Positions 42,555-54,300 of a stretch of 64,000 nucleotides of DNA are shown in pieces. The position numbers were made by a program, and so were the translations under genes. Each line of letters starts with the position of its first letter. Within the stretch, counting starts at the first letter, position 1. Under the pieces are notes generated by a model that did no database searches, was not told the DNA's origin, and saw only the letters and a program-made list of their open reading frames with translations. Origin of the DNA: Lotus japonicus (taxonomy: Eukaryota; Streptophyta; Magnoliopsida; Fabales; Fabaceae); NCBI RefSeq assembly GCF_012489685.1, contig NC_080044.1, forward strand, positions 52,204,964 to 52,268,963, in the 5' to 3' direction.

Positions 42555-43270
42555 TGTAAGGCCCGAGTTTTAGGCTTATGTTAAGTGAATAAACTTTTTA
42601 TTCACGATTAGGGTTGATGTAATGTGAAGGGAAACCTGAACGAAAGTTTATTAAATGAAATATATTTATGAAGGAGAAAGTTCAGGAAAAGTTCAAGGAT
42701 TTCATTATGATCGATAAAAGTTATAGCACGAACGTTTTACGCTTAAACCTAGGTCAGAAACCCTAGTATATAGCTAATTTTCACTTTTAGGCACGCTGGC
42801 AGTTAATTCCAAAAATCTTCAGAGAAATGTTAGAATTTCTCTTCTTCCATATATAACAATCGTTTCGAGGCGAAACTCTAGGATCTACGAACGTCCGATT
42901 CCAATCATCGGAAGGTTGCCGAAACCGAATCCCTGGTATTTCAAAACCCTAGAATTTCCCGACTTTGAGGACTTTATCTATTCAGAGCTTCAAATGAATA
43001 TTCCACACGCGTACACCCATTTGTCTTGATGATTTCAATCTTTCTTCAGAAGGAAGTTTTCCATTCCGACATTCGAGGTAAAAAGCAACTTATCGGGTAA
43101 AATAGTTTTACACCGACTTTGCACCGACTTTGCATTAGTTGCCAAAAATACAAGGAGACATCTTCTTAGCTTGGGAATTCCTTTGCCAAAACCTATCTTA
43201 GAATTCATGGTGAATGACGCCGGAAAAATCGGATTCGCGGAACTTTCATTTTCCCGCGAATTTCCACCTT

Positions 43271-43280
43271 CTATATATAG
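43271..43280 (+). promoter_or_regulatory. TekG2 LTR TATA box
   Basis: CTATATATAG followed about 30 bp later by a CT-rich leader (TCCTCCATTTTCTCTCCTC), typical of a plant LTR promoter. The same site is in the 3' LTR at about 52057. Confidence 0.6.
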
Positions 43281-44830
43281 CAAACAAAGGAAGAAAAAAC
43301 ACAATTTTCCTCCATTTTCTCTCCTCTAAACCGCGGCCAAGAACAAGGAAGAAGGAAGAAGAGTTTTCTTCATCGTTTGCTTGATCGTCGATCAATCAGT
43401 TGCTACTTCAAGGTTTCGAGGTATAGTCGCTAATCCTTACCTCCGATCGCTTTTTCCATAGCTTTTCTGTAGAGTTTTCTGAGCGGATAGTTTATGGGTT
43501 TTTGCAAAACTATCCTGAATCTTTCATTTCTGATTCTAAACCTCTTCTATGTATGCCCAAGATCACTTCTGCCGGATTAGATTTTCCGTTATGTCGCCGG
43601 AATTCCGCCGGAATCAATTTGAACCTAAAATACCCATTTTATGTAGTTTTTGAGTAAAGTTCCAACCTCTAGGCTGAAAACTATCGCCTTAGCTTAGTGC
43701 TAGTAGGATTAGTTGTCATAAACGTCGTTGGTGACGTCCCTGCAAAATTTTATTTTTGGGATTTCAGTTTTGATCCGATAATTTTTCCGAGTTCAGAATA
43801 CCCCTGCGACAGTTTTTGATCCGATAATTTTTCCGAGTTCAGAATACCCTTAGTTACGGCTTATGAAAGCATAGGAACCAAGTTTGATCGAAGAAAAATC
43901 GAACCCTACAATTACCTATAGTGGCCGAGAGCTATAAGGGGGGAGGGGGAAATTTCCTTTTCCGAAAACTTGTCTTTTCGCGCTAGATTATCGTACCTTA
44001 GAGTATAGATTACTTCGAGTAACCTTAGTAAGTATCGATAGCTTAGTTTCCGATAGATTCTGATTGATTTTTGTGGTTTTGTTCTAAAGGTGATTTTGAG
44101 GAATTTCCTGAGGATCAACACCTTGCTTGTGAAGAAGAGTTTGAAGTTTTTGCTGGAGAACCTTCAGGTGAGGGCTTCTCACTGAATCTCTAGTTAATGC
44201 TTAGGGTCGATATTTCGACATTGTTTACTGTTTATGCACTGAGATTGTGTGTGATTGAAAATGTTTTCTGAGGCTTCGGCTGACAATGTAGATGATTCAT
44301 CTACTGAATGTTTTTGAAGATTGACTTACATGCTATGTGCTATGTGGGTAATCTAGGATGTGTGGTGCATGCTTTATATGCTAAGTGCTAAGTGTTTATG
44401 ATGCGATTTATTGATATATGACATGTTGTTGATTGTGATGATTTAAATATGCTTTACACTGAAAATCTGAGATTCTGAATGGTGAGAATAGCGGGCAGGT
44501 CATGCCGATTTTATTTTGAGAGTTTTGAGAAAGTTTGATAGGACGAACGAGGTTCGGGCCTTGTATAGGGTTTATGGATCGAGACATTCTCTGGAGTCAT
44601 TTGGGGATTCGAAGATCCCGAGAACTTATAGGAATTGCGATAAGACTAAAAAGGATATTATTTTGAAAAGAAAATTCATAAGACATTAAACAACCTCTAA
44701 ATCTTCAAGTAAGGGTAATAATCTCGAAAGGAGGCTTTGGATGAAAATCATAGTATGGAAAACGAGAAGTGTCGTTGGATCCAAGTGTTGAGTCTGTTGT
44801 TGTTGTGCTGTTGGAGCAGCGTTGGTTGTT

Positions 44831-45010
44831 GTGCTGTTGGAGCAGCGATGTTGTTGGGCTATCCTGGGGATAAGTCCGGGGAACCGTTAGTTCCCGAGTA
44901 TGTGATACTCTTGTGCTGTTGGAGCAGCGATGTTGTTGGGCTATCCTGGGGATAAGTCCGGGGAACCGTTAGTTCCCGAGTATGTAATACTCTTGTGCTG
45001 TTGGAGCAGC
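44831..45010 (+). repeat. 82-bp tandem repeat in the TekG2 LTR
   Basis: Units start at 44831, 44913 and 44995 (third partial), each beginning GTGCTGTTGGAGCAGCG and containing GGGGATAAGTCCGGGG. It is repeated in the 3' LTR with units at 53621, 53703 and 53785. Confidence 0.9.
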
Positions 45011-45681
45011 GATGTGTGTTGTGAAGTGTGTCTTTTGTCGCAGAATCGACTTTGCCTTAGGGTAAGATTTTAGAGACTTTAATTTACCTAGAACACGTGG
45101 CGACGTGTCGAGTGAGATCGGAGACGTTGGTTGACTAATCATCCTGCATTCATGCAACATTAATGGGGTATTAACACAGGACGTACTCTGGACCTCGTCG
45201 GATTCCAAAATGGTCATAAGACCCGGATTTCCGTGATAGAGCGTCTGTAGACGTCTCTTGTAGCAGACCGAAATGGCAGACCTACGGGTTACGGCTGATC
45301 TGACTACCGTTGTTGTTGGAGTAAGAGGCACGCGGGCCGAAATGGCACCACCGTGGCTGGTGAAGGGCTGATCCGTTGATGTCCATCCGTTCCGGATTGC
45401 ATATTGGTTGACTGGGTTAACCTGCATACATATCATGCAACATGCATACTAATTTAGTGGTTGAGTGTGATTGCTATTTGATTATCTTACTTGTAACATG
45501 CTAAGTGTTATTATTGCGTTCATGTTATTGTGGAACATGCAACCCTAGGAATGATATCTTTAGCTATAAGCCTAAGTGGCTATCTATTATTTGTACCTAT
45601 TGGGTTTATTATCTACATAGTTCTTTAGAGTTGACCCTCGCGTCTTCTGTGTGTGTTTTGGCGGACAACGCCTTTTGTCAG

Positions 45682-46161
45682 ATGAACATTGCGGATTGGT
45701 TCGCAATGGTCCACCCTTCGGGGGGGATTAGGTACGAGATGATCGACCAGGACGACCCCGGGTCGTGGTTGGTTGACCCCGCGAGCCACCGAGCGACGTA
45801 TTCGGGGCGTATCATGGAGGACCACGTGGATAGTGGAGGACTCTTGAGGTCAGGAGTGTTGAGGCGATGCTCTATCAGCTTCAACTTGCCACCGGGCGTT
45901 CACTGTGGACCAGGTCTTGGAGGAGCACCGCCGCCACCGTCATCTTCAGAGGAGGAGGATCCCTCAGAGGAGATTCCAGTGGGAGTGCCTTCGGCAGGGT
46001 CTAGTGCACCCTCCGTTGCGATCATTGATGATCAGGGTTCGGGCCCTAAGCCCGTGAGTCCAGCATCGGAGAGCGTTGCAGGAGCGAGGGGAGGACGGAT
46101 AGGGTTGATAGACTTGGTCGTTCTGGATTCTGATTCAGACGACGATCATGCTAGCACATAG
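45682..46161 (+). CDS. ORF inside the TekG2 5' LTR, unknown protein
   Basis: A 159-aa ORF opening MNIADWFAMVHPSGGIRYEM and ending VVLDSDSDDDHAST. The frame is open upstream to 45505 but the ATG at 45682 directly follows a good 3' splice-site sequence (CCTTTTGTCAG). The first 70 residues look like a folded domain with Trp, His and Asp; the rest is Pro/Ser/Glu-rich. The C-terminal hydrophobic LIDLVVL followed by an acidic Ser/Asp run resembles a SUMO-interacting motif; this is inference. Base composition is GC-richer than the surrounding LTR. The ORF is identical in both LTRs, which only reflects the shared origin of LTRs. I do not recognise the family. Confidence 0.45.
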   Translation: MNIADWFAMVHPSGGIRYEMIDQDDPGSWLVDPASHRATYSGRIMEDHVDSGGLLRSGVLRRCSISFNLPPGVHCGPGLGGAPPPPSSSEEEDPSEEIPVGVPSAGSSAPSVAIIDDQGSGPKPVSPASESVAGARGGRIGLIDLVVLDSDSDDDHAST

Positions 46162-46653
46162 TTTTGAGTGTTGGTATGAGCTCCTCGAGTTAGGATTAGT
46201 GTAGGAGTAGAGTTTTAGCTCTGACAGTCTTGCTTCATTTGTTACTTAGGGGACAGGGTAGATCCGCCTATAGCTTTTTGTGTGGTTTCCTTACGGGAAT
46301 CACAGAGAGTTGGTTGGACTTAGGAGGTCTTATTTTCAGGTCATTGGGTCAGCTGATTCTCAGTTTTGAGGGATGGTGTTGCGGGCACTTCACCCTTTTC
46401 ATTTGGTTTGTATATATTGCCTACGGGCATTACACTTTTCTTTCCGTCACTGGAGGTTACTCGTGACGAGGTTGTTACTTACAGCGGGGGCTGTTTATAT
46501 ATTGTATATTAGTTTTATTACTTTTCGCATTTGGGTTTTATTTAATTCAGTCTTGTCTTAGTTATTATCAAAAAAAAAAATATTCACGTTTTTCCGCATT
46601 AAGTTTACTTTTGGTTACTAAAGTGACGCCACCGAAATCGGGGTGTTACATTG

Positions 46654-46665
46654 TGGTATCAGAGC
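46654..46665 (+). other. TekG2 primer binding site
   Basis: TGGTATCAGAGC three bases after the LTR, complementary to initiator tRNA-Met. Confidence 0.9.
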
Positions 46666-46863
46666 ACGGTCGAGTCTTTCGGGAGTTGTTGGGGAATAGG
46701 TCTTCTGTGCTAGGTTGTGTGACTCTGCAAAGAGTGAAAATTGATTGTCTGCAAGCGATTTTTCGCTTAAAAATTGATTGAAGTTATTGCTTACTCATAT
46801 TGTATAGTGATGCTAGATGCTATCTTATGATAAGTACTGACTGTTTGCTTCCTTTAACAGAAT

Positions 46864-49800
46864 ATGGTGAACAATAACCAGCTAGCTGAGATGATGGCCA
46901 CTATGGCCCAAGCGGTAACAGCGCAGGCCCAAGCGGTAACCGCACAGGCAAATGATAATGCCATGAGGCGTGCTACTGAAGAAGCACGTGAACAACATCA
47001 GCGCCAGAGGGAAATAACTCTGGACCAGAACAAAGGCCTCAATGACTTCAGGAGGCAAAACCCACCCAAGTTCTCTGGTGGTACTGATCCAGACAAAGCA
47101 GATCTCTGGATTCAGGAGGTTGAAAAGATATTCGGCGTCCTACAGACTGTTGAGGGTGCCAAGGTGGGCATGGCGACTTATCTGTTGCTCGGTGATGCCG
47201 AGTACTGGTGGAAGGGCCACAAGGGGATCATGGAAGCCAACCATGAAGAGGTTAACTGGAAATCTTTCCGGGACGCATTCTTGGAGAAATACTTTCCAAC
47301 TAGTGCTCGGGATGAGCGGGAGTCACAGTTTCTAACCCTCCGTCAGGGAGGTATGTCTGTACCGGAATTTGCTTCGAAGCTGGAGTCTCTGGCCAAGCAT
47401 TTCCAATTCTTCCACGACCATGTGAACGAGCGCTACATGTGCAAGCGTTTCGTGAATGGGTTGAGGCCAGATATTGAGGACTCAGTGAGGCCGCTGGGAA
47501 TCATGCGATTCCAATCTTTGGTTGAGAAGGCCACGGAGGTGGAACTGATGAAGAACCGGAGGCTAAACCGGGCAGGAGCTGGAGGGCCGATGAGGTCGGG
47601 TCCTCAGAATGTTCAGAATCGAGGGAGGTTTCAAAACAGGAGGCCATATCAGCGTCCTGCTGGAAGGGGATTTGCCTCGGGATCTTACAGGCCCATGGTG
47701 GGTGCTGCTGGTGGTTCAGGAGGTCAGACTCAGAACCGGGAACTGACTTGCTTCAAGTGTGGAAAGCAAGGGCATTATGCTCGTGATTGTCCCGACACGA
47801 GACCTCAATGTTACAACTGTAACAAACTGGGGCATACTGCGGCACAGTGCAAGGTACCAAAGGCGGAATCAGCCGTCAACACTGCCCGAGGGAAGCGTCC
47901 TGCTGCGAAGGCGAGAGTCTACACCATGGATGGTGAGGATGCTGAGGGGGTCGATGGACTGATTAGAGGCGACGGCGAGATTGACGGTAACCTTCTATCC
48001 GTACTTTTTGATTCCGGTGCAACGCATTCTTTTATCTCTAGAGAGTGTGCAATCAGATTAAGACTTCCCATTACTGCTTTGAGCTTCGATCTGATAGTTG
48101 CTACTCCTGCCAAGACTCTACTTGCTAATTCAGCATGCATGTATTGTCCGATAACATACAACAACAGGATCTACCATGCTAACCTAGTATGCCTAACTCT
48201 TAAGAACCTAGATGTTATCCTAGGAATGGATTGGTTGTCCCGCTATCATTGTCTTTTGGACTGCAACCGAAAGAGAGTGGTATTTCCTGATTCGGATCTT
48301 TCCGAGTATCTATCTGCCAATCACATCAGCGTCGCTTTGAACGAGGGATCTCAGGAGTATTCTGTTTTGCTAAGCTTGGAGAGCAAAGGGAACCCAGAAG
48401 TTGGCAGTATTCCAGTGGTGAAGGAATTCACAGACGTTTTTCCTGGCGATGTACCTGGATTGCCGCCTATACGCGACATTGAGTTTGCGATAGACATCGT
48501 ACCGGGAACAGGGCCGATATCGATTGCACCATATCGTATGGCACCTGCGGAGCTAGTGGAACTGAAGTCCCAACTCAAAGATCTTCTGTCGAAGGGATTC
48601 ATACGACCAAGCGTTTCACCTTGGGGAGCTCCAGTCTTATTGGTGAAGAAGAAGGACGGGAAATCGAGATTATGTGTCGACTACCGGCAACTGAACAAAG
48701 TAACCGTCAAGAATAGGTATCCGTTACCTAGGATTGATGATTTGATGGATCAACTGCGAGGAGCTACGGTATTCTCGAAGATCGACCTGAAGTCGGGTTA
48801 TCATCAAATCAGGGTCAAGACCGAGGATATCCAGAAGACGGCATTCAGAACCCGTTATGGACACTATGAGTACTTAGTGATGCCATTTAGGGTAACGAAC
48901 GCACCTGCAATATTCATGGCTTACATGAATATGACTTTTCATACGTTCCTGGATCGATTCGTCGTGGTGTTTATCGACGATATCTTAATCTACTCGAAGA
49001 ATGCCGAAGACCACGAGGAGCACTTGCGAAAAGTTTTACAAGTGCTGAGGGAGAAGGAGTTGTATGCCAATCCTTCCAAGTGCGAATTTTGGCTCGAAGA
49101 GGTAAAATTCTTAGGTCATGTGATCTCTAAGGAGGGAATAGCTGTGGACCCAGCAAAGGTGGAGACCGTATTGTCATGGGAACGGCCGAAGACAGTGACG
49201 GAGATCAGAAGTTTTGTCGGTTTGGCGGGATACTATCGCCGTTTTATCGAGAATTTCGCGAAGATAGTTGGACCTTTGACTCAACTGACGAGGAAGGACC
49301 AACCTTTTGCATGGACTGAAGCGTGCGAGACTAGCTTTCAGACGATGAAGGAACGGTTGACGACGTCACCTGTACTCGTCTTACCGCAACCGGAGGAACC
49401 TTATGAGGTATACTGTGATGCTTCATATCAAGGTTTGGGATGTGTGCTGATGCAACATCGGAAGGTGGTTGCTTATGCTTCAAGACAACTGAAGGTGCAT
49501 GAGAAGAATTATCCAACTCATGACTTGGAACTAGCTGCGATCGTATTTGCACTGAAGATTTGGAGGCATCACTTGTATGGATGCAATTTCACTATATTCA
49601 GTGATCATAAGAGCTTGAAGTACTTGTTTGAGCAGAAGGAGCTGAACATGAGGCAGCGTCGGTGGATGGAGTTTCTTAAAGATTACGAGTTCACTCTACA
49701 ATATCATCCTGGAAAGGCGAACGTTGTTGCTGATGCCTTGAGCAGGAAGATGCACATCTCGTCGATGATGGTGAAGGAGCTGCAGCTGTTAGAGCAATTT

Positions 49801-51303
49801 CGAGATTTGAGCTTGGATGTGAGATTGTCCGAGGGAGAACTGAAGTTCGGGATGATCAGAATTACCAATGGATTGATGGAAGAAATCCGAGATCAACAGT
49901 TACAAGATGAGTTTCTGCTCGGGAAAAGGAATTTGGTAAGTCAAGGTAAAGACCCAGAATTCAAGGTAGGAAGTGACAACATCCTACGGTGCAAGGATAG
50001 GGTTTGTGTGCCTAACAACCCTGAATTGAGAAGATTGATTATGGATGAAGGTCACAAGAGCAAGTTAAGCATTCATCCTGGAATGAAGAAGATGTACCAA
50101 GACTTGAAGATGAATTTTTGGTGGCCAGGAATGAAAAGACAAGTGGCTGAGTATGTAGCCGCATGTTTGACATGTCAGAAGGCGAAGGTGGAACATCAGA
50201 AGTCTTCAGGTATGCTACAAAGCTTGGATGTGCCAGAATGGAAATGGGATAGCATATCGATGGATTTCGTTGTGGCTTTGCCAAGAACTCAGAAGGGATA
50301 CGATTCTATTTGGGTAATCGTGGATCGACTGACTAAGTCGGCTCATTTCGTACCGGTGAGGACTACGTACAACGTGGAGAAACTATCAGAGTTATATATA
50401 GCGGAGATTGTACGACTTCACGGAGTACCGACAAGTATTGTATCCGATCGAGACCCGAAGTTTACATCACATTTTTGGGGAGCTCTTCAAGAGGCTTTGG
50501 GAACAAGGCTGAGACTAAGTTCTGCTTATCATCCGCAGACTGATGGACAGACTGAGAGAACTATTCAGTCGTTGGAGGATTTGCTACGCGCTTGCGTTCT
50601 GGACAACAAGGGCAGTTGGGATATCTTATTGCCATTGATTGAGTTCACGTACAACAACAGTTTTCATACGAGCATTGGTATGGCACCGTATGAGGCTTTG
50701 TATGGCCGCAAGTGTAGAACACCTTTGTGTTGGTACCAAAACGGAGAAAATCTGTTGGTAGGACCAGAACTTCTGCAACAGACCACTGAGAAGATCAAGC
50801 AGATCAGAGAGAAGATGAGGACTTCTCAGAGTAGACAGAAGAGTTATGCAGATCAGAGGCGCAGAACTCTGGAGTTCGAAGAAGGAGATCATGTATTTCT
50901 GAGAGTTACTCAGACGACGGGTGTTGGTCGAGCAATCAAGTCAAAGAAGCTTACGCCCAAGTTTATTGGACCGTATCAGATCACTCGTCGAATTGGACCA
51001 GTCGCATATCAGATTGCACTACCTCCATTTCTATCAAACATTCATGACGTATTCCACGTGTCACAACTGAGGAAATATATTGCGGATCCGACACATGTTA
51101 TCGAGCTGGATGACATTGAGTTGAAGGATGATCTGTCTTTCGAGACACCGCCAATTAGCATTGGTGACACCAGGATAAAACAGTTGAGAGGGAAAGAGAT
51201 CGAGCTAGTGAAGGTCATTTGGAACAAAGACACTGGTGATGCGACATGGGAGCTGAAGGAGAAGATTCAAGAACAATATCCAGAACTATTTACTAACCCT
51301 TAA
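46864..51303 (+). CDS. TekG2 gag-pol polyprotein
   Basis: A single 1479-aa frame. Gag at about residues 60-200; two zinc knuckles, [14 protein letters not shown] (from 296) and [14 protein letters not shown] (from 316); protease with [10 protein letters not shown] (Asp 383); RT with [11 protein letters not shown] and [12 protein letters not shown] (Asp 705, 706); RNase H with [10 protein letters not shown] (Asp 852); integrase finger [13 protein letters not shown] to CLTCQK (from 1064), core Asp near 1134, Asp near 1194 ([13 protein letters not shown]) and Glu near 1230; and a C-terminal chromodomain-like block [17 protein letters not shown]. The order RT-RNase H-integrase and the C-terminus place it in the Tekay/Del chromoviruses. 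Odd point: the conserved MPFG of RT reads MPFR (Arg 676), and nearby FMAYMNMTF departs from TekG1's [11 protein letters not shown] activity is doubtful although the frame is open. Confidence 0.95.
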   Translation: MVNNNQLAEMMATMAQAVTAQAQAVTAQANDNAMRRATEEAREQHQRQREITLDQNKGLNDFRRQNPPKFSGGTDPDKADLWIQEVEKIFGVLQTVEGAKVGMATYLLLGDAEYWWKGHKGIMEANHEEVNWKSFRDAFLEKYFPTSARDERESQFLTLRQGGMSVPEFASKLESLAKHFQFFHDHVNERYMCKRFVNGLRPDIEDSVRPLGIMRFQSLVEKATEVELMKNRRLNRAGAGGPMRSGPQNVQNRGRFQNRRPYQRPAGRGFASGSYRPMVGAAGGSGGQTQNRELTCFKCGKQGHYARDCPDTRPQCYNCNKLGHTAAQCKVPKAESAVNTARGKRPAAKARVYTMDGEDAEGVDGLIRGDGEIDGNLLSVLFDSGATHSFISRECAIRLRLPITALSFDLIVATPAKTLLANSACMYCPITYNNRIYHANLVCLTLKNLDVILGMDWLSRYHCLLDCNRKRVVFPDSDLSEYLSANHISVALNEGSQEYSVLLSLESKGNPEVGSIPVVKEFTDVFPGDVPGLPPIRDIEFAIDIVPGTGPISIAPYRMAPAELVELKSQLKDLLSKGFIRPSVSPWGAPVLLVKKKDGKSRLCVDYRQLNKVTVKNRYPLPRIDDLMDQLRGATVFSKIDLKSGYHQIRVKTEDIQKTAFRTRYGHYEYLVMPFRVTNAPAIFMAYMNMTFHTFLDRFVVVFIDDILIYSKNAEDHEEHLRKVLQVLREKELYANPSKCEFWLEEVKFLGHVISKEGIAVDPAKVETVLSWERPKTVTEIRSFVGLAGYYRRFIENFAKIVGPLTQLTRKDQPFAWTEACETSFQTMKERLTTSPVLVLPQPEEPYEVYCDASYQGLGCVLMQHRKVVAYASRQLKVHEKNYPTHDLELAAIVFALKIWRHHLYGCNFTIFSDHKSLKYLFEQKELNMRQRRWMEFLKDYEFTLQYHPGKANVVADALSRKMHISSMMVKELQLLEQFRDLSLDVRLSEGELKFGMIRITNGLMEEIRDQQLQDEFLLGKRNLVSQGKDPEFKVGSDNILRCKDRVCVPNNPELRRLIMDEGHKSKLSIHPGMKKMYQDLKMNFWWPGMKRQVAEYVAACLTCQKAKVEHQKSSGMLQSLDVPEWKWDSISMDFVVALPRTQKGYDSIWVIVDRLTKSAHFVPVRTTYNVEKLSELYIAEIVRLHGVPTSIVSDRDPKFTSHFWGALQEALGTRLRLSSAYHPQTDGQTERTIQSLEDLLRACVLDNKGSWDILLPLIEFTYNNSFHTSIGMAPYEALYGRKCRTPLCWYQNGENLLVGPELLQQTTEKIKQIREKMRTSQSRQKSYADQRRRTLEFEEGDHVFLRVTQTTGVGRAIKSKKLTPKFIGPYQITRRIGPVAYQIALPPFLSNIHDVFHVSQLRKYIADPTHVIELDDIELKDDLSFETPPISIGDTRIKQLRGKEIELVKVIWNKDTGDATWELKEKIQEQYPELFTNP

Positions 51304-51328
51304 GTTTCGAGGTCGAAACTTTCTTTTT

Positions 51329-51340
51329 GGAGGGTAGTAA
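51329..51340 (+). other. TekG2 polypurine tract
   Basis: GGAGGGTAGTAA immediately before the 3' LTR, the expected plus-strand primer position. Confidence 0.65.
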
Positions 51341-54300
51341 TGTAAGGCCCGAGTTTTAGGCTTATGTTAAGTGAATAAACTTTTTATTCACGATTAGGGT
51401 TGATGTAATGTGAAGGGAAACCTGAACGAAAGTTTATTAAATGAAATATATTTATGAAGGAGAAAGTTCAAGAAAAGTTCAAGGATTTCATTATGATCGA
51501 TAAAAGTTATAGCACGAACGTTTTACGCTTAAACCTAGGTCAGAAACCCTAGTATATAGCTAATTTTCACTTTTAGGCACGCTGGCAGTTAATTCCAAAA
51601 ATCTTCAGAGAAATGTTAGAATTTCTCTTCTTCCATATATAACAATCGTTTCGAGGCGAAACTCTAGGATCTACGAACGTCCGATTCCAATCATCGGAAG
51701 GTTGCCGAAACCGAATCCCTGGTATTTCAAAACCCTAGAATTTCCCGACTTTGAGGACTTTATCTATTCAGAGCTTCAAATGAATATTCCACACGCGTAC
51801 ACCCATTTCTCTTGATGATTTCAATCTTTCTTCAGAAGGAAGTTTTCCATTCCGACATTCGAGGCAAAAAGCAACTTATCGGGTAAAATAGTTTTACACC
51901 GACTTTGCACCGACTTTGCATTAGTTGCCAAAAATACAAGGAGACATCTTCTTAGCTTGGGAATTCCTTTGCCAAAACATATCTTAGAATTCATGGTGAA
52001 TGACGCCGGAAAAATCGGATTCGCGGAACTTTCATTTTCCCGCGAATTTCCACCTTCTATATATAGCAAACAAAGGAAGAAAAAACACAATTTTCCTCCA
52101 TTTTCTCTCCTCTAAACCGCGGCCAAGAACAAGGAAGAAGGAAGAAGAGTTTTCTTCATCGTTTGCTTGATCGTCGATCAATCAGTTGCTACTTCAAGGT
52201 TTCGAGGTATAGTCGCTAATCCTTACCTCCGATCGCTTTTTCCATAGCTTTTCTGTAGAGTTTTATGAGCGGATAGTTTATGGGTTTTTGCAAAACTATC
52301 CTGAATCTTTCATTTCTGATTCTAAACCTCTTCTATGTATGCCCAAGATCACTTCTGCCGGATTAGATTTTCCGTTATGTCGCCGGAATTCCGCCGGAAT
52401 CAATTTGAACCTAAAATACCCATTTTATGTAGTTTTTGAGTAAAGTTCCAACCTCTAGGCTGAAAACTATCGCCTTAGCTTAGTGCTAGTAGGATTAGTT
52501 GTCATAAACGTCGTTGGTGACGTCCCTGCAAAATTTTATTTTTGGGATTTCAGTTTTGAAAATCCTAAGTTAAAAATCATGACCAAAATACCCCTGCGAC
52601 AGTTTTTGATCCGATAATTTTTCCGAGTTCAGAATACCCTTAGTTACGGCTTATGAAAGCATAGGAACCAAGTTTGATCGAAGAAAAATCGAACCCTACA
52701 ATTACCTATAGTGGCCGAGAGCTATAAGGGGGGAGGAGGAAATTTCCTTTTCCGAAAACTTGTCTTTTCGCGCTAGATTATCGTACCTTAGAGTATAGAT
52801 TACTTCGAGTAACCTTAGTAAGTATCGATAGCTTAGTTTCCGATAGATTCTGATTGATTTTTGTGGTTTTGTTCTAAAGGTGATTTTGAGGAATTTCCTG
52901 AGGATCAACACCTTGCTTGTGAAGAAGAGTTTGAAGTTTTTGCTGGAGAACCTTCAGGTGAGGGCTTCTCACTGAATCTCTAGTTAATGCTTAGGGTCGA
53001 TATTTCGACATTGTTTACTGTTTATGCACTGAGATTGTGTGTGATTGAAAATGTTTTCTGAGGCTTCGGCTGACAATGTAGATGATTCATCTACTAAATG
53101 TTTTTGAAGATTGACTTACATGCTATGTGCTATGTGGGTAATCTAGGATGTGTGGTGCATGCTTTATATGCTAAGTGCTAAGTGTTTATGATGCGATTTA
53201 TTGATATATGACATGTTGTTGATTGTGATGATTTAAATATGCTTTACACTGAAAATCTGAGATTCTGAATGGTGAGAATAGCGGGCAGGTCATGCCGATT
53301 TTATTTTGAGAGTTTTGAGAAAGTTTGATAGGACGAACGAGGTTCGGGCCTTGTATAGGGTTTATGGATCGAGACATTCTCTGGAGTCATTTGGGGATTC
53401 GAAGATCCCGAGAACTTATAGGAATTGCGATAAGACTAAAAAGGATATTATTTTGAAAAGAAAATTCATAAGACATTAAACAACCTCTAAATCTTCAAGT
53501 AAGGGTAATAATCTCGAAAGGAGGCTTTGGATGAAAATCATAGTATGGAAAACGAGAAGTGTCGTTGGATCCAAGTGTTGAGTCTGTTGTTGTTGTGCTG
53601 TTGGAGCAGCGTTGGTTGTTGTGCTGTTGGAGCAGCGATGTTGTTGGGCTATCCTGGGGATAAGTCCGGGGAACCGTTAGTTCCCGAGTATGTGATACTC
53701 TTGTGCTGTTGGAGCAGCGATGTTGTTGGGCTATCCTGGGGATAAGTCCGGGGAACCGTTAGTTCCCGAGTATGTAATACTCTTGTGCTGTTGGAGCAGC
53801 GATGTGTGTTGTGAAGTGTGTCTTTTGTCGCAGAATCGACTTTGCCTTAGGGTAAGATTTTAGAGACTTTAATTTACCTAGAGCACGTGGCGACGTGTCG
53901 AGTGAGATCGGAGACGTTGGTTGACTAATCATCCTGCATTCATGCAACATTAATGGGGTATTAACACAGGACGTACTCTGGACCTCGTCGGATTCCAAAA
54001 TGGTCATAAGACCCGGATTTCCGTGATAGAGCGTCTGTAGACGTCTCTTGTAGCAGACCGAAATGGCAGACCTACGGGTTACGACTGATCTGACTACCGT
54101 TGTTGTTGGAGTAAGAGGCACGCGGGCCGAAATGGCACCACCGTGGCTGGTGAAGGGCTGATCCGTTGATGTCCATCCGTTCCGGATTGCATATTGGTTG
54201 ACTGGGTTAACCTGCATACATATCATGCAACATGCATACTAATTTAGTGGTTGAGTGTGATTGCTATTTGATTATCTTACTTGTAACATGCTAAGTGTTA

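Larger units (their letters stand above)
42555..46650 (+). repeat. TekG2 5' LTR
   Basis: It begins TGTAAGGCCC and ends GGGTGTTACA. A TATA box CTATATATAG (43271-43280) puts the transcript start near 43300, so U3 is about 750 bp and R plus U5 about 3.3 kb. It contains an 82-bp tandem repeat (44831-45010) and a 159-aa ORF (45682-46161). Confidence 0.95.

Noticed and set aside
44797..45010. CRISPR-like or satellite array
   Set aside because: Only 2.3 direct units without unique spacers, inside an LTR; plant context.
44969..45436. 155-aa minus-strand ORF in the TekG2 LTR (also 53759-54226)
   Set aside because: Antisense to the transcript, overlaps the tandem repeat region, no domain or promoter evidence. 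Kept in both LTRs only by LTR identity.
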